The notes under the pieces: generated by a model
Databases searched by the model: none
What the model was told of the DNA's origin: nothing
Seen by the model: only the letters and a program-made list of their open reading frames with translations
Part shown: in pieces, positions 29,524 to 41,426 of the stretch
How positions within the stretch are numbered: the first letter of the stretch is position 1
Layout of the letters: each line of letters begins with the position of its first letter
Program-made: the position numbers and the translations under genes
Assembly (NCBI RefSeq): GCF_900324485.2
Contig: NW_022872912.1
Location: forward strand, 62,001 to 126,000
Source: Mastacembelus armatus
Lineage: Eukaryota > Chordata > Actinopteri > Synbranchiformes > Mastacembelidae
Length of the DNA: 64,000 nt
Reading direction: 5' to 3'

Positions 29524-29600
29524 TATCCATCCATCCAGCCATGATCTACACCCACTTATTCCTAATTAGGGTCACAGGGATCTGCTGGAGCCTATTACAG
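29524..29600 (+). repeat. Partial teleost interspersed repeat (copy A)
   Basis: (ATCC)n head, GATCTACACCCACTTATTCC and GGGTCACAGGGATCTGCTGG only. It is truncated after GGAGCCTAT. Confidence 0.6.
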
Positions 29601-30292
29601 TTTTATATCGTCTCAAAATTATTTTTTTAGTATTGATACAAAACATTAAAGGAAGCACACAGTGGTTTGGTGTTGGACTTTTCCACAGATGCACAAACTG
29701 AACACTAGATGCCAAGTCTCTTTTCTTAACTGCACAAACTGCATGTATAGTGAGTAATGCGCTTGTTTAGTTCCAGGGAAGAAACAAAGAGGATGAAGAG
29801 CACATCATACTTAACCAGTTCAATGAAGAGCAGCACCAACCAACTGCCTTGCAACATTAAGGTGAAGCAAGTGAAAGTGAAAGTGACTTATATGGCCAAG
29901 TATGGTGAGAAGAAAAAAAAATCTGAATTTTGAGATTAGCGTGAAACTTCTACTGAAAAGATGCAAACATCTAGTACAATAATACACAATGACTGATATA
30001 AAAATATATCAATATACACTGTATAAAAATACTACTAAAACATTAAAAACATGTAATGTAACATGATTCTTGGTAATGTTAACACAATATATAAACACTC
30101 AATAACAACCTCTCAAGGTTTGATTGTAGATGTAACAGATCATTTCATGGCTGGTTAGTCAATATTGACGTTTTTTGAAACTTGGGTTTAAAGAAAAGCT
30201 ATAGTAACATCAACTTTGAATGGAACCCCCACATACCCAACATCCTGTTTCTTCCCAACTGTGTGTCATTGTCAGCATCATAAATGAAGGTG

Positions 30293-30364
30293 TAGCAAAG
30301 GATGGTTTCAATCCATCGACCTCTGGGTTATAGGCGCAGCACACTTCCGCTGCGGCACTCTGCT
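30293..30364 (-). pseudogene. Initiator tRNA-Met-like, anticodon changed (copy A)
   Basis: It aligns over its full length to tRNA-iMet (ends AGCAGAG and CCTTTGCTA), but the anticodon reads UAU in place of CAU and the stem has G-C changes (TGCTGCGCC). Part of a repeat unit that also occurs near 13.4, 34.4, 38.6, 41.5 and 61.6 kb. Confidence 0.6.
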
Positions 30365-30762
30365 CTTGGGTTTGGTTTTAGGAAGATCAAAAATAACTGC
30401 AAGGGTTTGGGGAGACTACACTAAATTCAGTGGACTTAATGCAACCACAGGGGGGCACTTTAGAAGACCCCATAGGATATAATAAAGTCTTTTTCATATT
30501 TTAATATCTATAATATTATGTATAGAATGAATTGCCCTAAAGTGTGTAGCTGCCTAATGTGGGACATTTAAGCTCTAATGCCTGTACGTTTTCTTAAAAC
30601 TAATGAAGGACAATGAAACCATGAGTTATAGCACAAAGCTGTGATGTTTTGTTATTAAATTCATATGACATCTGAAACGTCCAGTCACAGATTGGAGTGC
30701 AGCAACTTTCAAAAGGTAAACACCCCATAAACGAGCTCAAAGTTTAAGTTGAAGAGATGAAA

Positions 30763-31167
30763 CTAACAGAGAGGTGTCCGGCTCGGAGGCACCCTATTGT
30801 TGTTTGTATTAGTTCTCCATCCTTTCGCAGTGACAGTATGAGGTTTATCCGAGGCGTGATTATTGATAATTGAAAATTTTACCCAATACCCCACCTTGAC
30901 GACTTGCAATATAGTTGTTAAAGGCAATTTTTGATGGTCTCTAAGGAGACTGATGATGTGCTGAATGTCAACTTTGATCATTTTGCAGTTAATACCTGTA
31001 TATGACTTAGTCATATAATCAAAATCCCCTGTTAAAAATTCCTTGTTATGCTGAGCCTCCTCAGCCAGAAATTGAAAAGACCTTATAACATTAAATAGGT
31101 GAGCAGGACTCACGTATAAGATATCTGTAATGTATTTATGACCATCAAATAAAATATTTCTCATCAT
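30763..31167 (-). CDS. Unrecognised 134-residue ORF (copy A)
   Basis: I do not recognise it. The frame begins MMRNILFDGHKYITD and includes HLFNVIRSFQFLAEEAQ and KMIKVDIQHIISLLRD, mixed hydrophobic and charged helices without a signal peptide. An identical-looking copy lies at 39045-39449. No promoter, splice site or poly(A) signal was identified. It could be a fragment of a mobile element. Confidence 0.25.
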   Translation of the reverse strand: MMRNILFDGHKYITDILYVSPAHLFNVIRSFQFLAEEAQHNKEFLTGDFDYMTKSYTGINCKMIKVDIQHIISLLRDHQKLPLTTILQVVKVGYWVKFSIINNHASDKPHTVTAKGWRTNTNNNRVPPSRTPLC

Positions 31168-32059
31168 CCACAGCGGAACATAAAATGCTTGCTTTAGTGT
31201 TACCTTTATCCAGCATCTCTGGAAAACTCACCACATCAAGACTCATAAAATATTGACATGATCAGACATAGATGTGTCATATAACATTTCCATAGATTGC
31301 AGGACAGCATGAACATCAGAATTGCTACAACAGGGATCAGTCCAAGATGAGGAAGGTCTACTATCTGCAGGAAGTAGCTGTTGACTTGACAATGTCTAAT
31401 TATTTTCATCACAAGGTCAACAAATGTTTAGCAAATATACAGAACCACTGTCTGATAGGCTGGTCACCGACCACCAAAACATTAGGAGAACAATTGCCCA
31501 ATCATTGAACACAAACAAGAGTCACATACAGTCATGTGAATCTCCTAGAGAAAGGAAAGCCAGTCCTGGTCCATCAGATACCATCACTCCTTGTTTCCCC
31601 AATGGTCCCTGCCCTTCAGGTTTAACTTGAACACACCTGAATCAGGTGATCAGCAGTGAGTAGTGGTAGGTGATGATTGGACAACAAGCAGGCCAGTGGC
31701 TTTCACGGACATCACTGTACAAATTTTTACTACGTTGATGTTGGCAGTAACAGTGGGACATTTCCTGTTATGCTTGAAAAATCAGTGGGTCTGAATCCCA
31801 GGGAGTGAGATCAGTTCTCCATCAAACCTGTGATGCTTTACAACAAATATCCTCATCTAAATTGTCATTAAATAAACATAGATGAGTGACTGTATCATAA
31901 GTGACTAGAAAATTGTTTCCAAATTGAAACAGCATTGACTAGGTGGAACTCCCACATATACATTATTAATAGCAGCCGTTCTGTTCTCTGTTGAACAGAT
32001 AATAAACTCTGAGCATTTGGACAGTCTCAGGAGGATGCTTGGCTCTAGGGAAACATGGT

Positions 32060-32945
32060 CAAGTCAAGTCAAGTCAAATTTATTTCTAAAGCACATTTAA
32101 CACAACTTAGTTGACCAAAGTGCTGTACAAATCTATATTAGCTGTAAACAGAAAAACAGGCAACAAAAACAACCAATAATAAAATAATAAAAAAGAAGAA
32201 TACCTCATCATTCAGTATTACATGCCAATGTGTATAAAAAGGTCTTAAGGTGAGATTTAAAAATAGGCAGTCGGGGCCTGCCTGATGTACAGAGGCAACT
32301 CATTCCAAAGTTTAGGGGCTGCTGCTGAAAAGGCGCGATTGGCCCGACTCTTCATCCTAGATTTAGGTACAGTAGGTAAAAGCTGCTCACCAGATCTGAG
32401 AGACCGTGCTGGACTATATGGCTTTAAAAGGTCAGAGATGTATTGAGGTGCTAAATTATTTAGGGCTTTGTAGGCCATCAACAATACTTTAAATTTGACC
32501 CTGAACTGCACAGGGAGTCAGTGTAAGGATGCTAAGACAGGAGTTATGTATTCCCATTTACGTGTTCCCGTTAAAAAACGTGCAGCAGCATTTTGGACCA
32601 GTTGCAACCTTGCAATTGAGGTCTGGCCAACACCAACATAGAGGGCATTACAATAATCAAGTTGGCTTGAAGTACAACCATGTATAACCTTTTCAAGATC
32701 TTTTCTTGTTAAAAACAGCTTGACTTTGGACAAGAGCCTAAGCTGAAAAAAGCTAGCTTTGACAACAGAGTTGACCTGCTTATCAAGTTTAAAATCACTG
32801 TCCAATAAAACACCCAGGTTTCTAGCAGTTGGTTTTACATAAAATTTAAGGGAACACGTCTCAGGGAAAGGGTCAACACAGGCTCCACTAGGTCCAAATA
32901 CCAGCACTTCAGTTTTAGTCTCATTAAGACTCTAAAATTTACTGC
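32060..32945 (-). mobile_element. LINE 3' fragment (copy A), one in-frame stop
   Basis: The minus strand reads through the last part of a fish LINE ORF2: NLGVLLDSDFKLDKQVNSVV, CTSSQLDYCNALYVG, LQLVQNAAARFLTGTRK, then VQFRVKFKVLLMAYKALN and FSAAAPKLWNELPLYIRQA. A TGA replaces the Trp codon of the LHWLPV motif at about 32512-32517. Copy C has TGG there. The tail includes AAGTCAAATTTATT and GCACATTTAACACAAC, a usual 3' end for such LINEs. It is 5'-truncated. Confidence 0.75.
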
Positions 32946-33546
32946 CAAGACATGCCTTGAAATGCTCCATGCATTCCAAAAGTGGTGTTAAAGCATTTGT
33001 ATCCCTCTGTTTCAGAGGAATATAGATTTAAATATATATATACAAAAGCTTGCTACTTTGAATTGCTCTTTTGAAATTGGTCCCACCAGACATGGGGCTC
33101 CTGAGATGAAGAACCTCAGGCTCTACCAACCTGAGTCATGTTCTCATTCTTGCACCAGAATAGTTTAACCAATAAGCAGATGGAACTTTCACATGACTTG
33201 CAGTGATGCATTTTGGTTTGCTTAATAAGCTGAAGCCTTCAGCAGTCTGATTTCTAACTATATCCTCAATATATATGACTGCACACAGGTGTAGATGGGT
33301 GGTTGGCACTTATGTTCCTCAAGAAAAACGGCACTGTCTTGTTTTCCAAATATAAATGGTGCACCCACTGCTGACTAACTGGATCAGGTGTGGGCCATCA
33401 GAACCTACTTAATTAGTCATCCCCCTTATCTGAGACAGGAGGGTAAGCTTCTGATTGGCTAAACACATCTGATACAGGCAATCACTAGTAAAAGGTGAGA
33501 ACAAAGGTTGCACCCTCCTGTTCTAGATGAACCATAAAGAAACCCC

Positions 33547-33618
33547 TGCCTCGTGTGAGTTTTTAACTCACGGCCTCAGATTATGAGACTGACGTGCTGC
33601 CAACTGCACCAACGAGGC
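33547..33618 (-). pseudogene. Elongator tRNA-Met copy in segment B
   Basis: Same as the copy at 29386 but with small length changes in the T loop and variable region. These may be sequencing errors. Confidence 0.5.
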
Positions 33619-34427
33619 ACAAAAAGCTGGTGACACTAGACAGTCAAGTCAACTACTTATAATTTAGCTATGTACAGTTTTTATCCATCCATCCAGCCAT
33701 GATCTACACCCACTTATTCCAATTAGGGCACAGGGATCTGCTGGAGCCTATTACAGTTTTATATCGTCTCAAAATTATTTTTTAGTATTGATACAAAACA
33801 TTAAAGGAAGCACACAGTGGTTTGGTGTTGGACTTTCCACAGAGCAAAACTGAACACAGATGCCAAGTCTCTTTTCTTAACTGCACAAACTGCATGTATA
33901 GTGAGTAATGCGCTGTTTTTAGTTCCAGGGAAGAAACAAAGAGGATGAAGAGCCCATCATACTTAACCAGTTCAATGAAGAGCAGCACCAACCAACTGCC
34001 TTGAACATTAAGGTGAAGCAAGTGAAAGTGAAAGTGACTATATGGCCAAGTATGGTGAGAAGAAAAAAAAATCTGAATTTTGAGATTAGCGTGAAACTTC
34101 TACGAAAAGATGCAAACATCTAGTACAATAATACACAATGACTGATATAAAAAATATCATATACACTGTATAAAAATACTACTAAAACATTAAAAACATG
34201 TAACATGATTCTGGTAATGTAACACAAATATAAACACTCAATAACAACCTCTCAAGGTTTGATTGTAGATGTAAAGATCATTCATGGCTGGTTAGTCAAT
34301 ATTGACGTTTTTTGAAACTTGGGTTTAAAGAAAAGCAAGTAACATCAACTTTGAATGGAACCCCCACATACCCAACATCCTGTTTCTTCCAAACTGTGTG
34401 TCATTGTCAGCATCATAAATGAAGGTG

Positions 34428-34494
34428 TAGCAAAGGATGGTTTCAATCCATCGACCTCTGGGTTATGGGCCAACACTCCCGTGCGGCACTCGCC
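34428..34494 (-). pseudogene. Initiator tRNA-Met-like copy in segment B
   Basis: Aligns to 30293-30364 with several missing bases. Here the anticodon region reads CCATAAC. Confidence 0.5.
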
Positions 34495-35206
34495 TTGGGT
34501 TTGGTTTTAGGAAGATCAAAATAAACTGCAAGGGTTTGGGGAGACACAACTAAATTCAGTGGACTTAATGCAACCACAGGGGGGCACTTTAGAAGACCCC
34601 ATAGGATATAATAAAGTCTTTTTCATATTTAATACTATAATATTATGTATAGAATGAATTGCCCTAAAGTGTGTAGCTGCCTAATGTGGGACATTTAAGC
34701 TCTAATGCCTGTAAGTTGCAGTCCAAATAAGTCAAAATCCAGTTTGTCCACAGCAAAATATTACAATTTCATATCTCTTTTCAAAAGTAGTATGAGAGAT
34801 TGTATGCCTTGAGCAGACGTATTTCCTGTGTCTAGCTTCTCCATCTTCTAGAAAAAAAAACATTTGTTTAACTGTTCAAAGCAGTGATGGAGGAACAGCA
34901 AGTCCACTTGCTTATTAATAATGTCGTAATGTCTCCAGGTCCAAGTAACAACTGGGCATAGAGTCGTAACTGTGACTTACACTCCACAGCAACTTATATA
35001 TTTGTGTTTATGTTATGAGTGGTAAGCCTCCATCCACCTTCTACTGCTGCTGTAGTTGCTGGGTTCTCATCAACGTCGGCCACGTGGCACCATTGCACCC
35101 ACTGCCAGGAGCTCTTGGCAGGTGATACAATAATGGGTCACAGCTGTCATTGGTAAGCTCAGGATGAGTTTTCTGCAACTGAGATGCAACAGTCCATAAA
35201 ATATCA

Positions 35207-35267
35207 CTGCTTCTACCTAGACCTTTCACATGTTAGGCAAACGTGATGACCACTACACCACAGTAAC
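35207..35267 (-). pseudogene. tRNA-Val(AAC) pseudogene (copy C)
   Basis: Partner of 26924-26984, with the same missing T arm and one extra acceptor change (TTACTG for TTTCTG). Confidence 0.6.
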
Positions 35268-36035
35268 TGACGCAGACTTTGGCATGAGAACATGGTGCTG
35301 GAAAATACAACATTGTACAATAAGCCCATAGGGCACTTCTTTGGAAAAGCTAAATTCAAATGATCCAAATGTGTGTCATCTTTAGGCAATCATAAAGGAG
35401 AGCAGAGAGATTTCTTGAGAACATACAGCTGTGCTCCTGTACTGTAAAGGTTTACATCTTTGCTTCAAAGAACTCTTATTCTGTAAGCTGGTTCATTTGT
35501 TACAAACCTATGAAGTCACACAGAGGTGTCGCCCCAAACATACCCAAATGAAAGTGATGACAGGAGAAATCATAAACTTTTATCTCTGTCCATAGTTTAT
35601 ACTCACATTTTGTAATGACACTGTAATGTTAATGGTCACAAGGAGTGGCAGCTTTATGTGCTTATCTTACACAGTAGTGTTTTAGCTGTAGACAGTTAGT
35701 CACTGTAGCTGTTTGTGTCTGTGTTAGTGTTTGGTACCAGCCTGAAAACAACTGCAGCCGCTGTATTTATTACCGTGTTGTGATCACTGTGTATTTACGT
35801 ACATTAACCATTAATGTGCCAAATTTACCAGAGAAGGGCTTTCAGCTAACATAGATCTGAAGTTTCTCTGATCCAGTGGATCCAGTTCCACATCAGCATT
35901 GCAACCTGCCACAAATTTCCAATCTTATCTTCCCCTTTGCTGCTGATGAGACATGTTCAGTAACACCCATTGTCCACATGCTGGATTCTGTGAAATCCCT
36001 TCAGCCATTTTTCGCTATTTTGTCTCCATTTGTGT

Positions 36036-36117
36036 GGTAGTGTGGCTGAGCGGTCCAAGGCGCTGGATTAAAGCTCCAGTCTCAGTTGAGGCGTCGGCTC
36101 GAATCCCACCACTGCCA
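36036..36117 (+). tRNA. tRNA-Leu scaffold with anticodon AAA (copy C)
   Basis: Identical by eye to 27753-27834, including loop TTAAAGC and the CTCGAAT T loop, although nearby DNA differs by about 1%. Confidence 0.7.
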
Positions 36118-36334
36118 GTTCTTTGTTCTCATAGTGAAGTCTGTGAAATGTTTTCTCATTTCAGGAGCTTCTCCTTAACTCATTGTGATTTGAATATCAG
36201 TGAAAGACAATACAGTTAGACATAACTGTGAAACTGTTTCTTGTTCTGCTTAGTGTCACATGACAGAACTCGCCCTTGTTGATGTTACAGTTACTATGCG
36301 CAAAGCCCTCTCTCTTTCCTAAGTATGTCTTATT

Positions 36335-36420
36335 AGAATTGCCAGTGTTAAAGCCGCAACCTAAGGATAACTGCTATTTCAACCTACAGTCCTCCGCTCT
36401 GCCAACTGAGCTATTGAAGG
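36335..36420 (-). pseudogene. tRNA-Tyr(GUA) with intron (copy C)
   Basis: Partner of 28052-28137, with the same short intron and decayed T arm. Confidence 0.6.
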
Positions 36421-36512
36421 AAGCACACAGTGGTTTGGTGTTGAACTTTTCCACAGATGCATAAACTGACACTTAACTACACATTTGATACCAAAGCTCT
36501 TTTCTTAACTGC

Positions 36513-36567
36513 AGGATAACTGTCACTTCAACCTACAGTCCTCCACTCTACCAACTGAGCACCTTGG
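36513..36567 (-). pseudogene. tRNA-Tyr 5'-half fragment (copy C)
   Basis: Partner of 28230-28284. Confidence 0.5.
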
Positions 36568-36591
36568 ACAGCATCAACAATACTGCAATTT

Positions 36592-36668
36592 CATTGGCTA
36601 TGACTCCTATATACAACTGGCCCCTGTGTGGAAGGCAGCTATGCTCACCACTACACCACCATCACTGT
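36592..36668 (-). pseudogene. tRNA-Gly(UCC) pseudogene (copy C)
   Basis: Partner of 28309-28385, T arm lost. Confidence 0.55.
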
Positions 36669-36930
36669 GTCCAAAGTTTTTACTACTCTTCTGAGGTATT
36701 TTCCATTCACCTCATCTGTTCTGCTCCTTGGCTCCTGTACTTCTGCTTATGGAAAACATGTCAGTCAGGAAAGCAGGAGTGAAAGGATGACAGCACTTTG
36801 GCAGTTCACACTCACTCTGTCTATAACACATTCTGCTGTCTTTGTCTGGACTGAGTTCATACATGTTGTACAAATATGAAACGAGATATTTGATAATACA
36901 GAAGTCTTAAGATTGGGCTTTAAAGACTTG

Positions 36931-36998
36931 TGGAGAATGTGGGCATCGATCCCACTACCTCTTACATGCTAAGCAAGCGCTCTACCACAATGATGAAG
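36931..36998 (-). pseudogene. tRNA-Ala(AGC) pseudogene (copy C)
   Basis: Partner of 28648-28715. It has GCGCTTGC where copy A has GCACTTGC, which is closer to the functional consensus. Confidence 0.6.
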
Positions 36999-37667
36999 AT
37001 CCATAATCCAGTTTACAATTTGCAGACTGTCCACATGTGTTTCATGAATTCAGAAAGACCCTGAACTATGATCTTTTTCCTATCACACTGAGCTAGTTTG
37101 GACTTTTCCTGACCCTCTGGGTTTTTCAAACTAATCTGTTTTTTAATAGTCTAATGTTGAATTTTCTCAAAATTCAGACTTTTTTTGCTAGGAGTTCTGG
37201 CTTTCTTCTCAGAAATCACTAAAGTAGCATAACATAACTTCTTCTTTTGTTTCATGTTCTCATTCTTGCACCAGAATAGTTTAACCAATAAGCAGATGGA
37301 ACTTTCACATGACTTGCAGTGATGCATTTTGGTTTGCTTAATAAGCTGAAGCCCTTCAGCAGTCTGATTTCTAACTATATCCTCAATATATATGACTGCA
37401 CACAGGTGTAGATGGGTGGTTGGCACTTATGTTCCTCAAGAAAAACTGCACGTCTTGTTTTCCAAATATAAATGGTGCACCCACTGCTGACTAACTGGAT
37501 CAGGTGTGGGCCATCAGAACCTACTTAATTAGTCATCCGCCCTTATCTGAGACAGGATGGTACAGCTTCTGATTGGCTAAACACATCTGATACAGGCAAT
37601 CACTAGTATAAAGGTGAAGGAACAAAGGTTGCACCCTCCTGTTCTAGATGAACCATAAAGAAACCCC

Positions 37668-37740
37668 TGCCTCGTGTGAGGTTTTAACTCACGGCCTTCA
37701 GATTATGAGACTGACGTGCTGCCAACTGCACCAACGAGGC
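37668..37740 (-). tRNA. Elongator tRNA-Met(CAU) (copy C)
   Basis: Identical by eye to 29386-29458, with the same TTAAAAC T loop. Confidence 0.65.
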
Positions 37741-37805
37741 ACAAAAAGCTGTGACACTAGACAGTCAAAAGTCAACTACTTATAATTTAGCTTATGTACA
37801 GTTTT

Positions 37806-37882
37806 TATCCATCCATCCAGCCATGATCTACACCCACTTATTCCTAATTAGGGTCACAGGGATCTGCTGGAGCCTATTACAG
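37806..37882 (+). repeat. Partial teleost interspersed repeat (copy C)
   Basis: Partner of 29524-29600. Confidence 0.55.
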
Positions 37883-38574
37883 TTTTATATCGTCTCAAAA
37901 TTATTTTTTTAGTATTGATACAAAACATTAAAGGAAGCACACAGTGGTTTGGTGTTGGACTTTTCCACAGATGCACAAACTGAACACTAGATGCCAAGTC
38001 TCTTTTCTTAACTGCACAAACTGCATGTATAGTGAGTAATGCGCTTGTTTAGTTCCAGGGAAGAAACAAAGAGGATGAAGAGCACATCATACTTAACCAG
38101 TTCAATGAAGAGCAGCACCAACCAACTGCCTTGCAACATTAAGGTGAAGCAAGTGAAAGTGAAAGTGACTTATATGGCCAAGTATGGTGAGAAGAAAAAA
38201 AAATCTGAATTTTGAGATTAGCGTGAAACTTCTACTGAAAAGATGCAAACATCTAGTACAATAATACACAATGACTGATATAAAAATATATCAATATACA
38301 CTGTATAAAAATACTACTAAAACATTAAAAACATGTAATGTAACATGATTCTTGGTAATGTTAACACAATATATAAACACTCAATAACAACCTCTCAAGG
38401 TTTGATTGTAGATGTAACAGATCATTTCATGGCTGGTTAGTCAATATTGACGTTTTTTGAAACTTGGGTTTAAAGAAAAGCTATAGTAACATCAACTTTG
38501 AATGGAACCCCCACATACCCAACATCCTGTTTCTTCCCAACTGTGTGTCATTGTCAGCATCATAAATGAAGGTG

Positions 38575-38646
38575 TAGCAAAGGATGGTTTCAATCCATCG
38601 ACCTCTGGGTTATAGGCGCAGCACACTTCCGCTGCGGCACTCTGCT
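38575..38646 (-). pseudogene. Initiator tRNA-Met-like, anticodon changed (copy C)
   Basis: Identical by eye to 30293-30364. Confidence 0.6.
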
Positions 38647-39044
38647 CTTGGGTTTGGTTTTAGGAAGATCAAAAATAACTGCAAGGGTTTGGGGAGACTA
38701 CACTAAATTCAGTGGACTTAATGCAACCACAGGGGGGCACTTTAGAAGACCCCATAGGATATAATAAAGTCTTTTTCATATTTTAATATCTATAATATTA
38801 TGTATAGAATGAATTGCCCTAAAGTGTGTAGCTGCCTAATGTGGGACATTTAAGCTCTAATGCCTGTACGTTTTCTTAAAACTAATGAAGGACAATGAAA
38901 CCATGAGTTATAGCACAAAGCTGTGATGTTTTGTTATTAAATTCATATGACATCTGAAACGTCCAGTCACAGATTGGAGTGCAGCAACTTTCAAAAGGTA
39001 AACACCCCATAAACGAGCTCAAAGTTTAAGTTGAAGAGATGAAA

Positions 39045-39449
39045 CTAACAGAGAGGTGTCCGGCTCGGAGGCACCCTATTGTTGTTTGTATTAGTTCTCC
39101 ATCCTTTCGCAGTGACAGTATGAGGTTTATCCGAGGCGTGATTATTGATAATTGAAAATTTTACCCAATACCCCACCTTGACGACTTGCAATATAGTTGT
39201 TAAAGGCAATTTTTGATGGTCTCTAAGGAGACTGATGATGTGCTGAATGTCAACTTTGATCATTTTGCAGTTAATACCTGTATATGACTTAGTCATATAA
39301 TCAAAATCCCCTGTTAAAAATTCCTTGTTATGCTGAGCCTCCTCAGCCAGAAATTGAAAAGACCTTATAACATTAAATAGGTGAGCAGGACTCACGTATA
39401 AGATATCTGTAATGTATTTATGACCATCAAATAAAATATTTCTCATCAT
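39045..39449 (-). CDS. Unrecognised 134-residue ORF (copy C)
   Basis: Same protein as at 30763-31167. No family is recognised. Identity with copy A reflects the undiverged centre of the duplication and is not by itself evidence of selection. Confidence 0.25.
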   Translation of the reverse strand: MMRNILFDGHKYITDILYVSPAHLFNVIRSFQFLAEEAQHNKEFLTGDFDYMTKSYTGINCKMIKVDIQHIISLLRDHQKLPLTTILQVVKVGYWVKFSIINNHASDKPHTVTAKGWRTNTNNNRVPPSRTPLC

Positions 39450-40341
39450 CCACAGCGGAACATAAAATGCTTGCTTTAGTGTTACCTTTATCCAGCATCT
39501 CTGGAAAACTCACCACATCAAGACTCATAAAATATTGACATGATCAGACATAGATGTGTCATATAACATTTCCATAGATTGCAGGACAGCATGAACATCA
39601 GAATTGCTACAACAGGGATCAGTCCAAGATGAGGAAGGTCTACTATCTGCAGGAAGTAGCTGTTGACTTGACAATGTCTAATTATTTTCATCACAAGGTC
39701 AACAAATGTTTAGCAAATATACAGAACCACTGTCTGATAGGCTGGTCACCGACCACCAAAACATTAGGAGAACAATTGCCCAATCATTGAACACAAACAA
39801 GAGTCACATACAGTCATGTGAATCTCCTAGAGAAAGGAAAGCCAGTCCTGGTCCATCAGATACCATCACTCCTTGTTTCCCCAATGGTCCCTGCCCTTCA
39901 GGTTTAACTTGAACACACCTGAATCAGGTGATCAGCAGTGAGTAGTGGTAGGTGATGATTGGACAACAAGCAGGCCAGTGGCTTTCACGGACATCACTGT
40001 ACAAATTTTTACTACCTTGATGTTTGGCAGTAACAGTGGGACATTTCCTGTTATGCTTGAAAAATCAGTGGGTCTGAATCCCAGGGAGTGAGATCAGTTC
40101 TCCATCAAACCTGTGATGCTTTACAACAAATATCCTCATCTAAATTGTCATTAAATAAACATAGATGAGTGACTGTATCATAAGTGACTAGAAAATTGTT
40201 TCCAAATTGAAACAGCATTGACTAGGTGGAACTCCCACATATACATTATTAATAGCAGCCGTTCGGTTCTCTGTTGAACAGATAATAAACTCTGAGCATT
40301 TGGACAGTCTCAGGAGGATGCTTGGCTCTACGGAAACATGG

Positions 40342-41225
40342 TGAAGTCAAGTCAAGTCAAATTTATTTCTAAAGCACATTTAACACAACTTAGTTGACCA
40401 AAGTGCTGTACAAATCTATATTAGCTGTAAACAGAAAAACAGGCAATAAAAACAACCAATAATAAAATAATAAAAAGAAGAATATGTCATCATTCAGTAT
40501 TAAATGCCAATGTGTATAAAAAGGTCTTAAGGTGAGATTTAAAAATAGGCAGTCGGGGCCTGCCTGATGTACAAGGGCAACTCATTCCAAAGTTTAGGGG
40601 CTGCTGCTGAAAAGGCGCGATTGGCCCGACTCTTCATCCTAGATTTAGGTACAGTAGGTAAAAGCTGCTCACCAGACCTGAGAGACCGTGCTGGACTATA
40701 TGGCTTTAAAAGGTCAGAGATGTATTGAGGTGCTAAATTATTTAGGGCTTTGTAGGCCATTAACAATACTTTATATTTGACCCTGAACTGCACAGGGAGC
40801 CAGTGTAAGGATGCTAAGACGGGAGTTATGTATTCCCATTTACGTGTTCCCGTTAAAAAACGTGCAGCAGCATTTTGGACCAGTTGCAACTTTGCAATTG
40901 AGGCCTGGCCAACACCAACATAGAGGGCATTACAATAATCAAGCCGGCTTGAAGTACAACCATGTATAACCTTTTCAAGATCTTTTCTTGTTAAAAACAG
41001 CTTGACTTTGGACAAGAGCCTAAGCTGAAAAAAGCTAGCTTTGACAACAGAGTTGACCTGCTTATCAAGTTTAAAATCACTGTCCAATAAAACACCCAGG
41101 TTTCTAGCAGTTGGTTTTACATAAAATTTAAGGGAACACGTCTCAGGGAAAGGGTCAACACAGGCTCCACTAGGTCCAAATACCAGCACTTCAGTTTTAG
41201 TCTCATTAAGACTCTAAAATTTACT
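40342..41225 (-). mobile_element. LINE 3' fragment (copy C), frame open
   Basis: Same LINE as at 32060-32945. Here 216 residues are open from MLVFGPSGACVDPF through LQLVQNAAARFLTG, SLHWLPVQFRVKYKVLLMA and LWNELPLYIRQAPTAYF. It is the C-terminal part of ORF2 only, 5'-truncated, with the catalytic RT motifs absent. Confidence 0.78.
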
Positions 41226-41365
41226 GCCAAGACATGCCTTGAAATGCTCCATGCATTCCAAAAGTGGTGTTAAAGCATTTGTATCCCTCTGTTTCAGAGG
41301 AATATAGATTTAAATATATATATACAAAAGCTTGCTACTTTGAATTGCTCTTTTGAAATTGGTCC

Positions 41366-41426
41366 CACCAGACATGGGGCTCCTGAGATGAAGAACCTCA
41401 GGCTCTACCAACTGAGCTAGTCAGGG
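41366..41426 (-). pseudogene. tRNA-Lys(CUU) pseudogene at the duplication edge
   Basis: CTAGCTCAGTTGGTAGAGCC and TGAGGTTCTTCATCTCAGG give a Lys-type D and anticodon arm. The T arm is degraded. In copy A the match stops inside this relic. Confidence 0.5.

Larger units (their letters stand above)
26491..33130. repeat. Duplication copy A
   Basis: It recurs in the same orientation at 34764-41411, offset 8273-8283 bases. Divergence by eye is around 1% in the outer parts and not visible at about 29.17-31.71 kb. Its right edge cuts through a tRNA-Lys relic that is complete in copy C. Confidence 0.85.
33134..34718. repeat. Partial third copy B, rich in small deletions
   Basis: It aligns to 28972-30588 of copy A and 37254-38870 of copy C but lacks many single bases scattered in ordinary sequence, while A and C agree with each other there. 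This is the pattern of unpolished long reads. Confidence 0.75.
34764..41411. repeat. Duplication copy C
   Basis: Direct-orientation partner of 26491-33130. It is extended on its right by the complete tRNA-Lys relic and then the intact initiator tRNA-Met gene. Confidence 0.85.
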
